Below, one piece after another: positions 47,924 through 59,900 of a DNA stretch of 64,000 nucleotides. The notes beneath the pieces were generated by a model that saw nothing but the letters and a program-made list of their open reading frames with translations, did not search any database and was not told the DNA's origin. Made by a program: the position numbers and the translations under genes. Every line of letters begins with the position of its first letter. Within the stretch, counting starts at the first letter, position 1. Source of the DNA: Centroberyx gerrardi (Eukaryota; Chordata; Actinopteri; Beryciformes; Berycidae); the NCBI RefSeq assembly GCF_048128805.1, contig NC_136003.1:20418840-20482839 (forward strand), given 5' to 3'.

Positions 47924-49487
47924 GGCTACCCCGCACAAACCTCTGCAGAATCTCCCATCCACCCAACAGAATTAGGGAACAGAGAGGACACTTGAAAGAC
48001 CATTACATTGTGTGTGTGCGTGCGTGTGTGCGCGTGTGTGCATGCGTTTGAGAGGGAGAGTAATGTGTGTGCTTGCCTGTTTTGAGAGTGTGCGTTTTTG
48101 AATTTGGTGTGTGGGAGAGAGACTTGACTAAACAATTAACATGCCTCATTTTTTTGCAGCTCTAAATGCATCTATGAGTAGGTGCACAGTTATCGTGTGC
48201 ATATGGACCTACCGCATACAGGCATGTGCCTAAGCTGTACTGTACTGTGCTTGTGTGGATGTCAATGCAAACATGTTGCTCTCTAGACCTCTACTCTGAA
48301 GTGGTACAATTATATTCTTAAGTTCCACTGTTCAGCTGAAAACTACTATACCTGACAAAAGGTCCTAAACTGACCACAGCTTCCTCTTCACCTTTCTTCT
48401 CTTATTCTTTCACTTTAATTGCACAGTTAAACTAATTTCTATTTAGAATGTATTGTATTTAAAAAGGGATATGTTCAAAGTAACTAACTTATCTCACTGT
48501 ATGCTTTAAGATGCAATATTTCTTGTTTGCTTGTTCTCTTGCACGTGTGCATATGTAACGTGGGGTTTGAGAGGAATGGATGTGCCCCACATCCACAAGA
48601 ATGACTGAAGTGAATGTTGACCGTTCAAAGCCATGTAGCCATAGTACAGTCGTTCCTCTTGTTACTGGCTCCTATCTGTAATTAAGTTGGAAGGAGTCTC
48701 CGTGTTGAAGCTTTGAAATATCAGCTGGTTCTGTCTTCTCATGAATTTATGATGGGGTTAAACCTGCACTTAAGCAAACTGGTCCTCACAGGTTTAGCTT
48801 CAGTCGAGTGTTCTCCCCTATGGATGTCCATTGATGTTTCGGGGAACAGTTTTGCCTTTTTAAATGTTAAATGTATAGATTTTTTTTTTCTCGTGACAGG
48901 CTCACTTACCTCATTCTGATATGTAAAACTTTTCACTGTTGATTAGTAAAAAGAATAGGTGAATTTGGCTCTATTTGGCGCCCAACCCACACAAAAGAAT
49001 ACTTAGTAAACCAAGCAGTGGAAACTGTTACAGAGATCCCTTTTTTTGAGAGACTGTTCATCAGCTTTGGCTACTGTATGTGAGTCTATGGTGCATCATG
49101 GCGTTGTGTCATGCAGCACATTTTGCTGATTAACTGTTTATCGTTTGAACCTCATCTTGGTTTGATGTGCCTCTTGGATTTTTAGTGGAGTTGATATTGG
49201 CATTTCATTCATTTTATATCCCAGAATTGTGTCTGAATCCATTTGGCTCTCACATTGCTCCCCGTCATGGATCTTTAATTCCTCAGTGTCATCCTCTTGA
49301 CATTTTTGGAAGCGTCATTTGGAGCTTTTAGTCGAATACTCAGCGTTATTTCATAATACGGGATGTCGTTTTGGGCACTACATGAGCCTGTTGCTAAAGT
49401 ATGTTCTACAGTCAGTGTAAATAGGTTTGTAAGGATTGTAACTTTGCCTACCACATTTGTAGATACCGACATTTGGCATTAAGGTAA

Positions 49488-49493
49488 TTTATT
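49488..49493 (-). terminator. acsf2: Candidate acsf2 poly(A) signal (AATAAA on minus strand)
   Basis: TTTATT on the + strand, about 430 bases after the acsf2 stop. No closer AATAAA or ATTAAA was noticed between 49494 and 49920 on the minus strand. If used, the acsf2 3' UTR would overlap that of ndel1. Confidence 0.45.
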
Positions 49494-49586
49494 TCAGATT
49501 CTATATGGCATGTGAGTTTTACTATTGTACAATGGTTAAATCCGTTGTATTATGATGTAAAATTGTTTGTCACATTTGTTTAAGTA

Positions 49587-49592
49587 AATAAA
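49587..49592 (+). terminator. ndel1: Candidate ndel1 poly(A) signal AATAAA
   Basis: A canonical hexamer about 1.66 kb after the ndel1 stop codon; a second AATAAA is at 49684-49689. Selected by position only. Confidence 0.5.
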
Positions 49593-49920
49593 GATTGAGA
49601 GGACATACATTAATACATTGTGTATTTTGTGTTTCACATAATTCAGAAGAATTTCACTGTACACCGAATAGTTACAATTTTTAAATAAAACCTGACGTAA
49701 ATACTTTGAAGTAAAGTAATGAGGAGTGAGAAAATTGGCGTAGTCATTCATTCTGAAGTTATAGACAGGCAGTGGAGAATTAATTGTCTGTGCAAGTCAT
49801 GCAGTCAAACTGTAATATATTCCCTGTTCAGCTCTTGGTACTCCGTGTGTCACTCTCCCCATCTGGACTCAGGACTTTGCCAGCTCACACACTCAGACAA
49901 AGCTCATCAGCATCCACAAA

Positions 49921-52900
49921 TTAAAGCCCCAGTTTCTTCTCCATTGCCTCCCGCAATTTGTTCTTCTGGATCTAGAAGAGTAAATGACAGGCATCTCAGT
50001 TTCAGGTTGGATCATTCAAACATGTTATCCCTCATCCAGGTCGCCATGATAGTTTGTTTAGATACACTGGTGTTGGAGCAGAGGTATCCTACCTTTCCAG
50101 AGGCAGTCAGGGGATAGGCATCCACGAACATCACATAGCGTGGGATCTTGAAGTGAGAAATCTAGAGAAATAAAAAAACACAAAAGTTCACATATAGCAG
50201 TGCTCTGAGTTCGGCTGTGTAAGCACATAGCATTATAATCTATCACCTCCTCTCACCTGGCCTTTGCAGAAAGCTCTAATCTCCTCCACACTGGAGGTTT
50301 GGCCCTCCTTCAGCTTGATACAGGCACACACCTGCTCTCCCAGCCTCTCATCTTTCACTCCAATCACCTGGGACACACAGGTAGAGAAACGGAACACCTA
50401 GAATGGAAATCTACCACCACAGCTGATTAACGTAAAATCTTCAGGATGGTTTATATGAAATATATCTTCATGAATTGGATATTGTATACAGTGTTGCCAC
50501 ATTGGAATAGAAACAACTATGGTTTCAAGGCAGATCTTTTCCATTAACTGTATGAGATGCTTCAGAGTCTTTGCTGCCCTCTAGTGGCGCTGAGTCTCAC
50601 CTGTGCCTCCTGCACTTTGGGGTGGGTATGGAGAACCTGCTCTATCTCAGCGGGGTAGATGTTCTCCCCTCCTCGGATGATCATGTCCTTTATGCGTCCT
50701 TCGATGCGGCAGTATCCCACACTGTCCAGACTTGCAATGTCACTGTGTAGAGGAAAATAACGCACACATATTTCCCACCTGAAATGAACTTATACATCCA
50801 TGTTCCAGCATCATGGCTCTGTCTTGCGTATACTGTACATGCAACATTTTTCTGTTTTCATCCACGAATTACCATGCATCTTACCCGGTCCGGTACCAGC
50901 GGTCTTTGGAGATGACCTCACTAGTTTTCTCAGGATTGTCCCAGTACTCCAGCATCACACAATAGCCTCTGATCAGCAGCTCACCTGAGACCCCCAGAGG
51001 GACAGTCTCCCCGGTAGAGGGGTCCACCACTTTAGCCTACAGGCAGGACACATAGGGATGAGTCGCAGCATTGATGTGAAGGTGACGTGTCGATAAAGGT
51101 TGGCGCGTAATGAAGTGATACCTCAGTGTGGTTCATGATGCATCCAATAGTGTTCGTCTTCTGCTCCTCGTTGTCTTGTGGGAAACCCAGGAATGTGACA
51201 GGACTGTTCTCGGTGGTTCCGTATCCTATCTGTAATACAGCAGGTGTGTGCATGATGTACGCACGTTCTCAAATTCTACACAATCCACTCTCATGGTAAT
51301 AGCAGAAGTTGAAGAATGAATGGAAAAGGTATGGGACAGACAAATGCTCACCATCATCTCTTTCACATTCATGTCTGTTCTCAGTTTCCTCATGATCTCA
51401 GGAGGGCATGGAGATCCTGCCATGATTCCTAAAACACAGATTAGAAGGATCCCCTAAATATTGGCATTTATACCATCATTCAATGGTTTGTTTGTACCAT
51501 TCAATGGTATTTAAGCTTCATTGTTCTTTTTTCATGTCACCCCGGTGAAGGCATGTTGCCGAAATGCGTGGGTTTTTAATGCATCAATAAACGTTTTTTT
51601 GAAGAGCATCCATCCGCCTCCAACAGTAGCTGAATTTTTTCCCTTTCTAGTTATTTCCAGTTCATGTACCTTGGTTTAAAGACAAAGTTGCGGCAGTTCT
51701 GCTTTCTTTTTTTCTTCTCTTGTACCAGCATTCAATAAAACAGCATACTACGGTAATCATGTCTCAGTCGTCAAATCTCTTACCAGCTTCAGCTGATGAC
51801 AAGTCATACTTGTGGATATCTTGGCTGAGCATGTCGATGAACATTGTGGGAGTGCCATAGAGGAAATTGCACCTTTGAGAAAAAGATATGGATGGTAATC
51901 AGTGAAAATGCATAATGCTGTATATTCAAATAGCCTGAAAGACATCTGCGTGGTGACAAAACACGGTGTACTTTTCATTCTGAATGGCCTCCAGGTTGGC
52001 ACGGCCATCATAGCCCGTGGAGGGGAAGACCAGTGTGATGCCATGCATTGCCATAGACATTCCTCCAAGCACGGAGCCAAAGCAGTGGTACATGGGCACA
52101 GGGATACACACTCGCACCCGAGGCTGACGGGGATACGGAAAATAAGATTACTTAAATGTCATTGTGTTTGCGTGTTCTTCAAATAAACAGACAATAATGC
52201 ACTTACTCTCCATCCATAACCCATTCGGAGACCCAGGAAATAGGCATTATTGACGATGTTGTGGTGGGAAAGAGTGGCTCCCTTCGGAGTCCCTGTGGTC
52301 CCCTGAAACAAGTGACAGACCAATAAAAACAAGGAACATGACCTATCCTAACCGATCTAACTCGCATTACAATGTCAGTCTATGTAATACTATATATGTG
52401 TGCCAGGACGGGATATTGAAGGTTACCGATGTGAACTGAATGTTGATGGGCTCATCACAGTAGAGCTTGCTCTGCAGATCCATCAGCTCTTTGTGATGCT
52501 GACTCTCCCCCGCTTGCATCACATCCTCCACATGGAGCATCCCTGGCTGTCTGCTGTCTGTCACAATCACCATGCGCAGGTCTGGCAGCCTGGCAGACCC
52601 AAGATAGGATCTTTATATTGCATCCAGCAATCCATCAATCATGCATTGTGTCCTTTGTGCAGGGGTTATCTCTCAAATCCCATTATAATGTTCAACAAAG
52701 AGCATGTAATGTCAAAACACATTTCAGGAATATGATGTTTGTAAATGGTGCTGTCATACCTGGAGCTCTTGATCATGCCTAATGCTGCCGTGTCTATTTC
52801 TGGGCAGATCTCCCTGAGCATCTCACAGAACTTCTGGGTTTTAAAGCTGGTAGGGCAGACCACTGCTTTACACTGGACCTGTACACAACACATCAATAAT

Positions 52901-54626
52901 GTTGAATTTACGGTACATAGGTCGAAGGTTAAGCCTACATTCTTACATGTCTGTGTATAATAATTGTGATTATTCTCTGTGAGTGAGTTGTGAGTCAGCT
53001 GTCAGTTGTCCAGACACAGCAGGTGTTAGTTTTCACATTGGAAGTGATGATGTATGCTTATGTAACTAGACTAATGCTCTCTGACACAACTGTAGCCACA
53101 CATACCTTCCCCAGAGTAAACTCCAATTCCCTCAGCTGATAGGCTGGGTTCAGTGACACCTGCAGGGATAACAACAGCTGAAATGGAATATCTATCAATA
53201 GATAATAACGTCCTGGTAAAAATATTATGTTACAGCTACAGAGCAGCACCACTGGAGCTGCTAGGGACTCAGTGTCTTGCTCAAGGACACTTCAGCAGGA
53301 TGTTTGCATGGGGGCCCCGAGCCAAAACCAGTTGAAGGACAGTATCTCTAACCACAAGGCCACCCTGCTGCCCCATTTTCATATGTATTTTCAAAATTCT
53401 ACATCAAACCAAAAGGTAAAAGCTCCTGAACTGACCAGTATAATGCCAGCCTTGGCTGTAGCAAACTGGAAAAGGATCCATTCATATGTGTTGGGTCCCC
53501 AAACTCCCAGTCGGTCGCCTCTCTTCAGGCCCAGAGCCAGGAGACCCGCAGCTGCCTTGTCAACCTGCAAGAATATGAATGTCACCAAAAATATTACACC
53601 ATCTTCCATCACCTGTCGAGTGTAAATCACAGTTAATAGCATGCCACATTCAAGTTCATCACTGTCCTTGGGAATGCGCCTCCTCTTATCTTTCTAGCTC
53701 TTCAATCTTACTGTGTCATCATTACAAGAGCAAGTTCACACCCATTCACCTATCTCTCTCAGTTTAATATCTAACTGGCAAAAACCTGCAGGCTCTAAAG
53801 TCCATAGAGACGACCACGATGCTCGTTATGTTATACTGCAAGCTTGTAAACAGCTGGAATTTCAGTAGTTCATAGTGGTTCATATCATTTAAAAAAACAA
53901 AAACAAAAAAACATAACCAAGCAACACTGTGGTAGATGGGATATCAACAAAAACACATCCCTAAAACATAATTTGCATACATTATTCCTATGATCTTGGA
54001 CAGTTTGGTTTCTTATCTCTCCCAAAGGTAGAAACCAGAGAGACATAAGTGATATCATCAAAAAACACTTTGCAATTATTGAAGAACCAGACTGACGGTA
54101 CCCAGGGTGATTTTCATTTCATGTCAGCACTTCCATGAAATCAAACTCATTCGGGTGTCAAAGGGTCAAATATTCTATTAACCTGCAAAGTTAGCACTTT
54201 TGAAGAAGCAGCTCCAACAAGTGGCACTTGGCAGTGACTAATCTGCTATATAACTTCTATATAGTATCACAAATTACAGTCTTATGTTTCTATAAATCTC
54301 AGAAATATTTACTAAATAGTCCAACATCATAGGAGTAATGTGAATTCTGTTACAGGGTTGATTTATCCTTTAAGGGTCCTAAATGTGGCAGAGCAGAGAA
54401 TGAAGGCACAAAATCCGACACGCACGTCTTGCTGAAACTGGGCAAAGGTTTTCCGAATGCCGTCCTGCAGGAAGACCACAGCCTCACGGTCAGGCCAGCG
54501 CTCGGCGGCGCTCTGCAGGCTCTGGCCCACGGTCAAGGGAAGCAGAGAGATGGAGGAGGTGCCGTGGACGTAGCTGCTGGTCAGTGTGGGGATGTGAGGA
54601 GGACTGTCCACATGGAGCGACCTGGG

Positions 54627-54661
<35 letters not shown>

Positions 54662-55603
54662 CCAAAATACACAGGAGGTGTGGGGAATGATTTGGTGTAA
54701 TGCAACAGGACATTTTAATGACTTTGTTGAGTTCAGTAGTCTCATTTACTGCAGGCTGTGAGGATCAAGAGGGAAATGCTTAGATCTCAAGCCTATGCTA
54801 ATTCATGTGGTGTTACATGTCTGTGTTTCAGTTGGACATGTTTTTTTTCTTTTTTTTCCGGGAGGGGTGGGGGAGGGGGGTATAGTAATAACAGGGATTT
54901 GTTATTAAACCCGGGTCACAGAAACCAGAGGTAGGGTTAATGGATATGAGATAAAAACATAAACCATGCCAAGACAATCAGGCTCAGTCCCAGTCTTGAT
55001 GGCCAAGAGAATCAAAAAATGGATTGAATAATGCAAGCACAAACATATTTTTGAAGAGCCAATCATGCAAGCATTGTTTCAATGTGCCGATACGAGCAGG
55101 CAAGCAGAGACAAGTCGTAAAAAAAAAACTAAAAAAAATCGTACACAACACTGAGCTCATGTTAAGTTTATTGGCAGTGGTGGAAAGAGTAAAATGTCCT
55201 ACTCAAGTAGAAGTATTGTACTGTAAAATGTAGGCTAGTAAAGTACAATACTTCAGGACAAATGTAGTAAAAGTAACATTACTGACTTTAAAAAATACTC
55301 AAAAAAGTTCAAGTAAGTAAGTAACTGTCATTAGTTAGGCTACTTCCACCTTTGCTTATTGGCAGAACTCAACGAAATGTTCAGGGTAAAACAGGGATGA
55401 AGCACCATGTTGGACAGAAGCCAGCACATCATCGTTTCTCATCCCATTTGGATTCTATTTATTTTAAGAGGGCGAACTTACCGACACCACAGGAGCCGGC
55501 TTGTGTTGCAGGGTCTCCATGTCTTGCTCAGTTTGAGGGAGTCCACAGACCTGAGACTGTGAGCACAGGACCTTAGCAGGGAGGACGAAATGAGGGCCGA
55601 CAT
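49921..55603 (-). CDS. acsf2: Mitochondrial medium-chain acyl-CoA ligase ACSF2
   Basis: Sixteen coding exons, minus strand: 55482-55603, 54426-54621, 53436-53564, 53106-53159, 52760-52878, 52427-52589, 52207-52302, 51972-52123, 51784-51872, 51352-51428, 51122-51229, 50885-51036, 50601-50742, 50257-50367, 50093-50161, 49921-49971. Phases agree; 609 aa (human 615). The N-terminus ([20 protein letters not shown]) is rich in Ser, Leu and Arg, like a mitochondrial targeting sequence. ANL-superfamily motifs: P-loop [10 protein letters not shown] (about 260-269), YGTTENSP (about 402-409), RWYRTGD (D487), [15 protein letters not shown] (about 504-518) and the adenylation lysine in PLTASGK (K593, last codon of exon 15). 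It activates medium-chain fatty acids to acyl-CoA through an acyl-AMP intermediate. The start ATG is the first in frame after an upstream stop. Confidence 0.95.
51520..51650. repeat. Dispersed-repeat-like stretch in acsf2 intron
   Basis: Contains ccggtgaaggcatgttgccg and aaatgcgtgggtttttaatg, then atcaataaacg. The pattern resembles a repeated 'gaaggc..gccgaaa.gcgt' module seen in vertebrate interspersed repeats. No ends identified; family unknown. Confidence 0.4.
53230..53374 (-). mobile_element. tRNA-derived SINE (V-SINE-like), in acsf2 intron 3
   Basis: Read on the minus strand it starts with gggtggccttgtggttagag (A-box-like), then contains ctgaagtgtccttgagcaag, the central conserved block typical of V-SINE-type fish SINEs, followed by acactgagtccctagcagct. 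The B box region is diverged. Sense orientation relative to acsf2. Confidence 0.72.
54631..54658. repeat. acsf2: (GA)n microsatellite at the acsf2 exon 2 acceptor
   Basis: On the transcript strand this is a (CT)n tract that forms the pyrimidine tract of the exon 2 acceptor (ctctaccccag, exon begins at 54621). Confidence 0.95.
55175..55354. mobile_element. Non-autonomous hAT-like transposon, 180 bp
   Basis: The left end reads cagtggtggaaagagta and the right end in reverse complement reads caaaggtggaagta. The interior has repeated aagtagaagtattgtact/agtaaagtacaatact motifs like the subterminal repeats of Tol2-type hAT elements. Flanks are tttattgg (55167-55174) and cttattgg (55355-55362): an 8-bp target duplication with one mismatch, the hAT signature. 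Sits in acsf2 intron 1. Confidence 0.75.
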
Positions 55604-56949
55604 GGGTCTGAGGTATCCTGCAGTCAGAGTGAAGTAGTGCTTGAAACTGCTCAAACCTGCCCGGACCAACCTGTCGGGTTGGTCATTTCATCACTGAGTG
55701 TGTAATCTTTAACTTCCACACGCGCTTGGTTGAAAGAAAAGGATATCTCCGGTAAATTAGTCCAGATTAGATTTTAGCATGTTATTTGGTTATTTGAAAC
55801 TCCAATATAGGCTATTTCAAGTTGAAGATAAGCAAAATGTAAAAGTAGCCTATGATAAAGTAAAAAAAAGTCTGATGTGTGTGTCCCAGTTGGTTGCATA
55901 AGGAAAAGCTACTGCTCGGTCCGAACATGACAACAAGCTGGCCCGCGTGCGTGGCTATTTGTTTACATCATTACATCACGTCTCACAAATCTCCACATAG
56001 CACATGGTAGTTTCAGGATTTGTTACAGGGTCTGAAATCGCTTAGTGCAGGATTAATTTAGTAACACCACATATAAAGTAGCCTCAAAACCCCATACAGT
56101 ATACTTATTACTGACAAAGACAGACCATATCCTTTGATAGAAAAAAAGGGTTTTAATATTTCATAAACCAAATGTTCCACATATAAAATATTGAACAGGT
56201 TCAGAAATAAATTAGGCTTTAATACAAAAATCTGCAACATTCATACATAAGGCTACACTTCATTTGGAATTACACAACCTATCCCAAATGCCTCACAGTG
56301 AGTGAGTAAATTCATCAAAAAGGGGAAATACATTCATAGCACAAAGTAATATTACATTTATTTGACTGTATTGATATACTATCATAACATTGTTCTGATA
56401 GTTGTGATTTGATTAATTGCACAACTACTGGGCTCTACTTAATCATTTACCATTAAAAGATTTATTATAAAAATAAACTAAAATTACCAGTGATTACTTC
56501 ATACAAATTGGTGAATATAAATACTCTTGTGTGTTGTCTATTGACTTCAATACATTCAGGAGACACACAAAGGCCTCAATTAAATCCAAATGAGTCGGAC
56601 AATGAAAGGATCAGACAAAACCGTTCATCTGGACTTCAAGCTTCTGTTGTTGTGTGCCAACATTCAACACTCTTTGAATTTGGAACAGTGCATCCTATCT
56701 AACCTATCTTACACAACTGCTGTGTAGTCTAAAACAGTACTTTTCTATTGTATGTGCCTAAACGGAAAAATAAACAATATATTGTTCCAATACAAGTGTC
56801 AGAGGATGAGATTTACTGGCTACAGATTGAAAAAGAAACAGCATGTTTTTTAAAGTCAGTGTTCAGACCAGAGATTTTCCATATGTGCTGTTGTAATACC
56901 CTAAATACAGTTGATATTGTATGCAAATATATGCATGTCTGATAATGTA
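55604..56949. other. Interval between acsf2 and slc16a5
   Basis: Holds the acsf2 5' UTR and promoter (next to 55604) and the slc16a5 3' UTR. TTTATT at 56461-56466 (AATAAA on the minus strand) lies about 490 bases after the slc16a5 stop and is a candidate poly(A) signal. No other gene seen. Confidence 0.55.
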
Positions 56950-59900
56950 TCACACATTGGTGACATAAACCGTGTCTTTTGCTGTTCCTCCTTGTGAGGG
57001 GACATGGTTCTGCTCACAGTCAGGGTCCAGGATCACGGCAGCCTTCTGATAGAGACCTGATGGCTCCACCTTCTTCTTCTTCTTCTTCTTCTCCCTGTCT
57101 CTCTTTCTGTCCAGGAAGTAGAAGGACGCCATGAGGAAGAGGCCGGAGGAGGACACAGACACGCTGCAGGCGTAGAAGACGTAGGAATACTGGCCTGTGC
57201 TGTCCACCAACATACCTGAGAGATGGGAGAGGAGAGCGCTGTGGTGACCAGAGCGGCATCGATCAGCTGTGTCAGTGACCTATATACCTATATCTTGATC
57301 ACATGCGGGGGGAAAGACCTGCCGCTGCACCACTGCACAACTACACCCAATCTTAACAGCTGCGGCAGGGATCACATGCGAGTTGCCATGGTAGTGGAAA
57401 CCCGAGCCAAACCACGCACACATTTAACACGCTGTTCCCTCCGAGTTTCTTGGTAACTCTTGGCCAGGCTTTGAGCCAATAAAGCTGACGCACTGAGCTG
57501 ACAAACAAGCACTGAGCAGTTGACACTTCCCCTACAGTCCCAGCCATGCCTTTCCTTACCGTGACCCATAGACAGCACATGCACTACTGCTCCGTTAACC
57601 GAGGCACAGTAAGTACAGAATACTTACGGTGCGCTGGAGCACAGAGCGAGACATGCTGCTAAGGAACTAATAGGCTTGGCATGCCATGAACAGACTACAT
57701 ACAATAGAGCCTCTATGCCTTTAAATGGTGTTTTATTCTCACTGACAGGCCACAGTAGGATAAAATGAAGTATTAACAGCATGCTGATATGAGTTGTTCC
57801 CCCCCATTTTAAAACAAATCAAATCAAATCAGAAGTTATGTGAAGACACCATTATACTGGGAACAAATATATACTGGGCTTCACAATTTCATTGCACCCT
57901 TTTGTTATTCTATAATGATGGGAAGACAAGTAGTTCAACACTCAATAGCATTAGTCAAATGGCATCTACAGTAATTCTATGATTTTATTTAATCTTTGTC
58001 CTTTAGCGTGAATTAGACTTCTCTGTCAGCGACGCCGGGGGGCACGCCGGGTGGGGGGTACGGCAGTGCAAGCATTTATGGTTTCACGTTGGTGATCGTG
58101 CAGTACGTGATTCGCCCGACGCGTGGTTAAATTTTTGGAGAGGTGCACGTAAGCCACGGCGGCCCTACCCCCCCCCTGCCCGGCGTGCCCCCTGCCGTCG
58201 TTGACAGAGAAGTCTAATTTGCCCTTTTTTACTGACCCAGCTGATAATTTGAACACATAACTTTTGTAGTAGAAGATGGAAGAGAAATCAAAGGCCTCCT
58301 CTCATAAAAAAAGTTTAAAAGCCTTACTTGAACTGAAAAAAAATGTCATTCCAACCAAACACTACACAACTTCAACCAGAGAGGAGGAACTAATCAGTGA
58401 AATCAGCTGGTGTTAGTGTTTAGTCGGAATGAATACTTGCAGAATACAGTTGTGTGTGTGTGTGTGTGTGTGTGTGTACCTGCGAGGGGTGGCCCAATAA
58501 GCAGCGTCCCACTCTCCAGCATGCTGATGAGCCCCAGCGCCGAGGGGAAGCGGCTCATCTCCACCGTCTCCATCAGCACGGTGAAGAGCAGCGAGCCGAT
58601 CACGCTCATAGACAGACCGAAGATCACCACGTACAGCAGCAGCACCTCGAAGGAGGCCGACGCCCCGCAGATGGAGTTGCTCAGGCCGTTCACCAGCAGG
58701 GCGGTGGCGAACACGTACACGAAGCAGCCGCTGCCTCTGAAACGCGGCAGGCCGAAGAGCAGGGCCGCCACGGGCCGCACGGCGATGTTCACCAGGCCCA
58801 GGATGGACATGAGCAAGGCGGCGCGGTCCAGCTCCATGTCATGGGCAGTGGCGTAAGGCACCAGGTAGACCAGCGGCACCACGAAGCCCAGCATCATCCA
58901 GGTCACCCCAACGGCGTAGGCACAGTAGCGAGCGTTGCTGACCAGCAGGTCGAAGGCCATGTGTCTGCGCAGGAAGGCGGCGAAGCCAGAGAGAACCGTC
59001 CTGACGCGGCCTTTCAGCCCCTCTCTCTCCTGCTGCAGATGCAGGTTGTTTGGTTTACTGGAGGCCCGGGGCTGCTTGGCGCTGTTCGGTCCTGATGCGG
59101 GGCCCAGTGGCCTCATCACCGCGCCGCACACACAGCAGTTGAGCAGCACCCCTCCCAGCACCAGGAAGCTGCCGCGCCAGCCAAACTGTCTGAGCAGGAA
59201 GCTGGCAATCAGCGGCAGAGTGCTCAGGCCCAGAGCCGTGCCAGTGGACGACAAGGCATTAGCAAAGGCACGGCGGCGTACAAAGTAGTGGCCCATCATG
59301 GTCACTGATGGCTGGAAAGAGAAGCAGAATCCCAGTCCTGAGGGAGAGAGGACAGAGTTTCTGATGACGCTTCAGAATACATGAAAGACAGGATGTATGG
59401 GTTTGTGCAGCCGCTGACCTGTGATGACGCTAGTGATGTAAAGGTCAGTGATGGTCCTGGCCAAGGCGCTGACTGCCATGCCCAGTCCGCTCAGGACCCC
59501 GCCCACCATCACCGTTACCCGGCAACCAAAGCGCTCCACTAACACACTGCATAACGGTCCTAGGGAGAGAAACAAAAGTTTCAAACGTACTATTCACAAA
59601 TACAAATCCTCGGACCACATTCACACACAGAAAGCAACACAGTGGAGACAATGCACTTATTAGCACAACAAATCAACCTTATTTGCATTTGTGCATTATT
59701 TCGAACGCTGAAATTAGGCAACACAAACCAGGACTAAAAACAGGGCTAAATTAATTTCTACTTAGCTCTAATGGATTCTCCAAAACACAAAGCCACTGAT
59801 AAATATCTGTGGGCATGCTTTCTACTCTTGCCAAAATGGAAAATAAGCTGTGAAAGTGAATTAGAAAAATCCATTTCCCGACTCTCGAAACCTGACCAAC

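Larger units (their letters stand above)
47924..49689 (+). other. ndel1: Probable ndel1 3' UTR
   Basis: Long AT-rich non-coding sequence ending near AATAAA signals at 49587-49592 and 49684-49689. A TG/GC-alternating stretch lies at about 48009-48040. No coding sequence was seen. Confidence 0.6.

Noticed and set aside
55604-55669. Upstream extension of acsf2
   Set aside because: The open frame upstream of 55603 has no ATG and runs into a stop; the ATG at 55603 gives a plausible targeting peptide.
58454-59095. Plus-strand open frame of 213 codons, His/Glu/Gln-rich
   Set aside because: Antisense shadow of slc16a5 exon 3, which has the real MCT motifs and matching phases.
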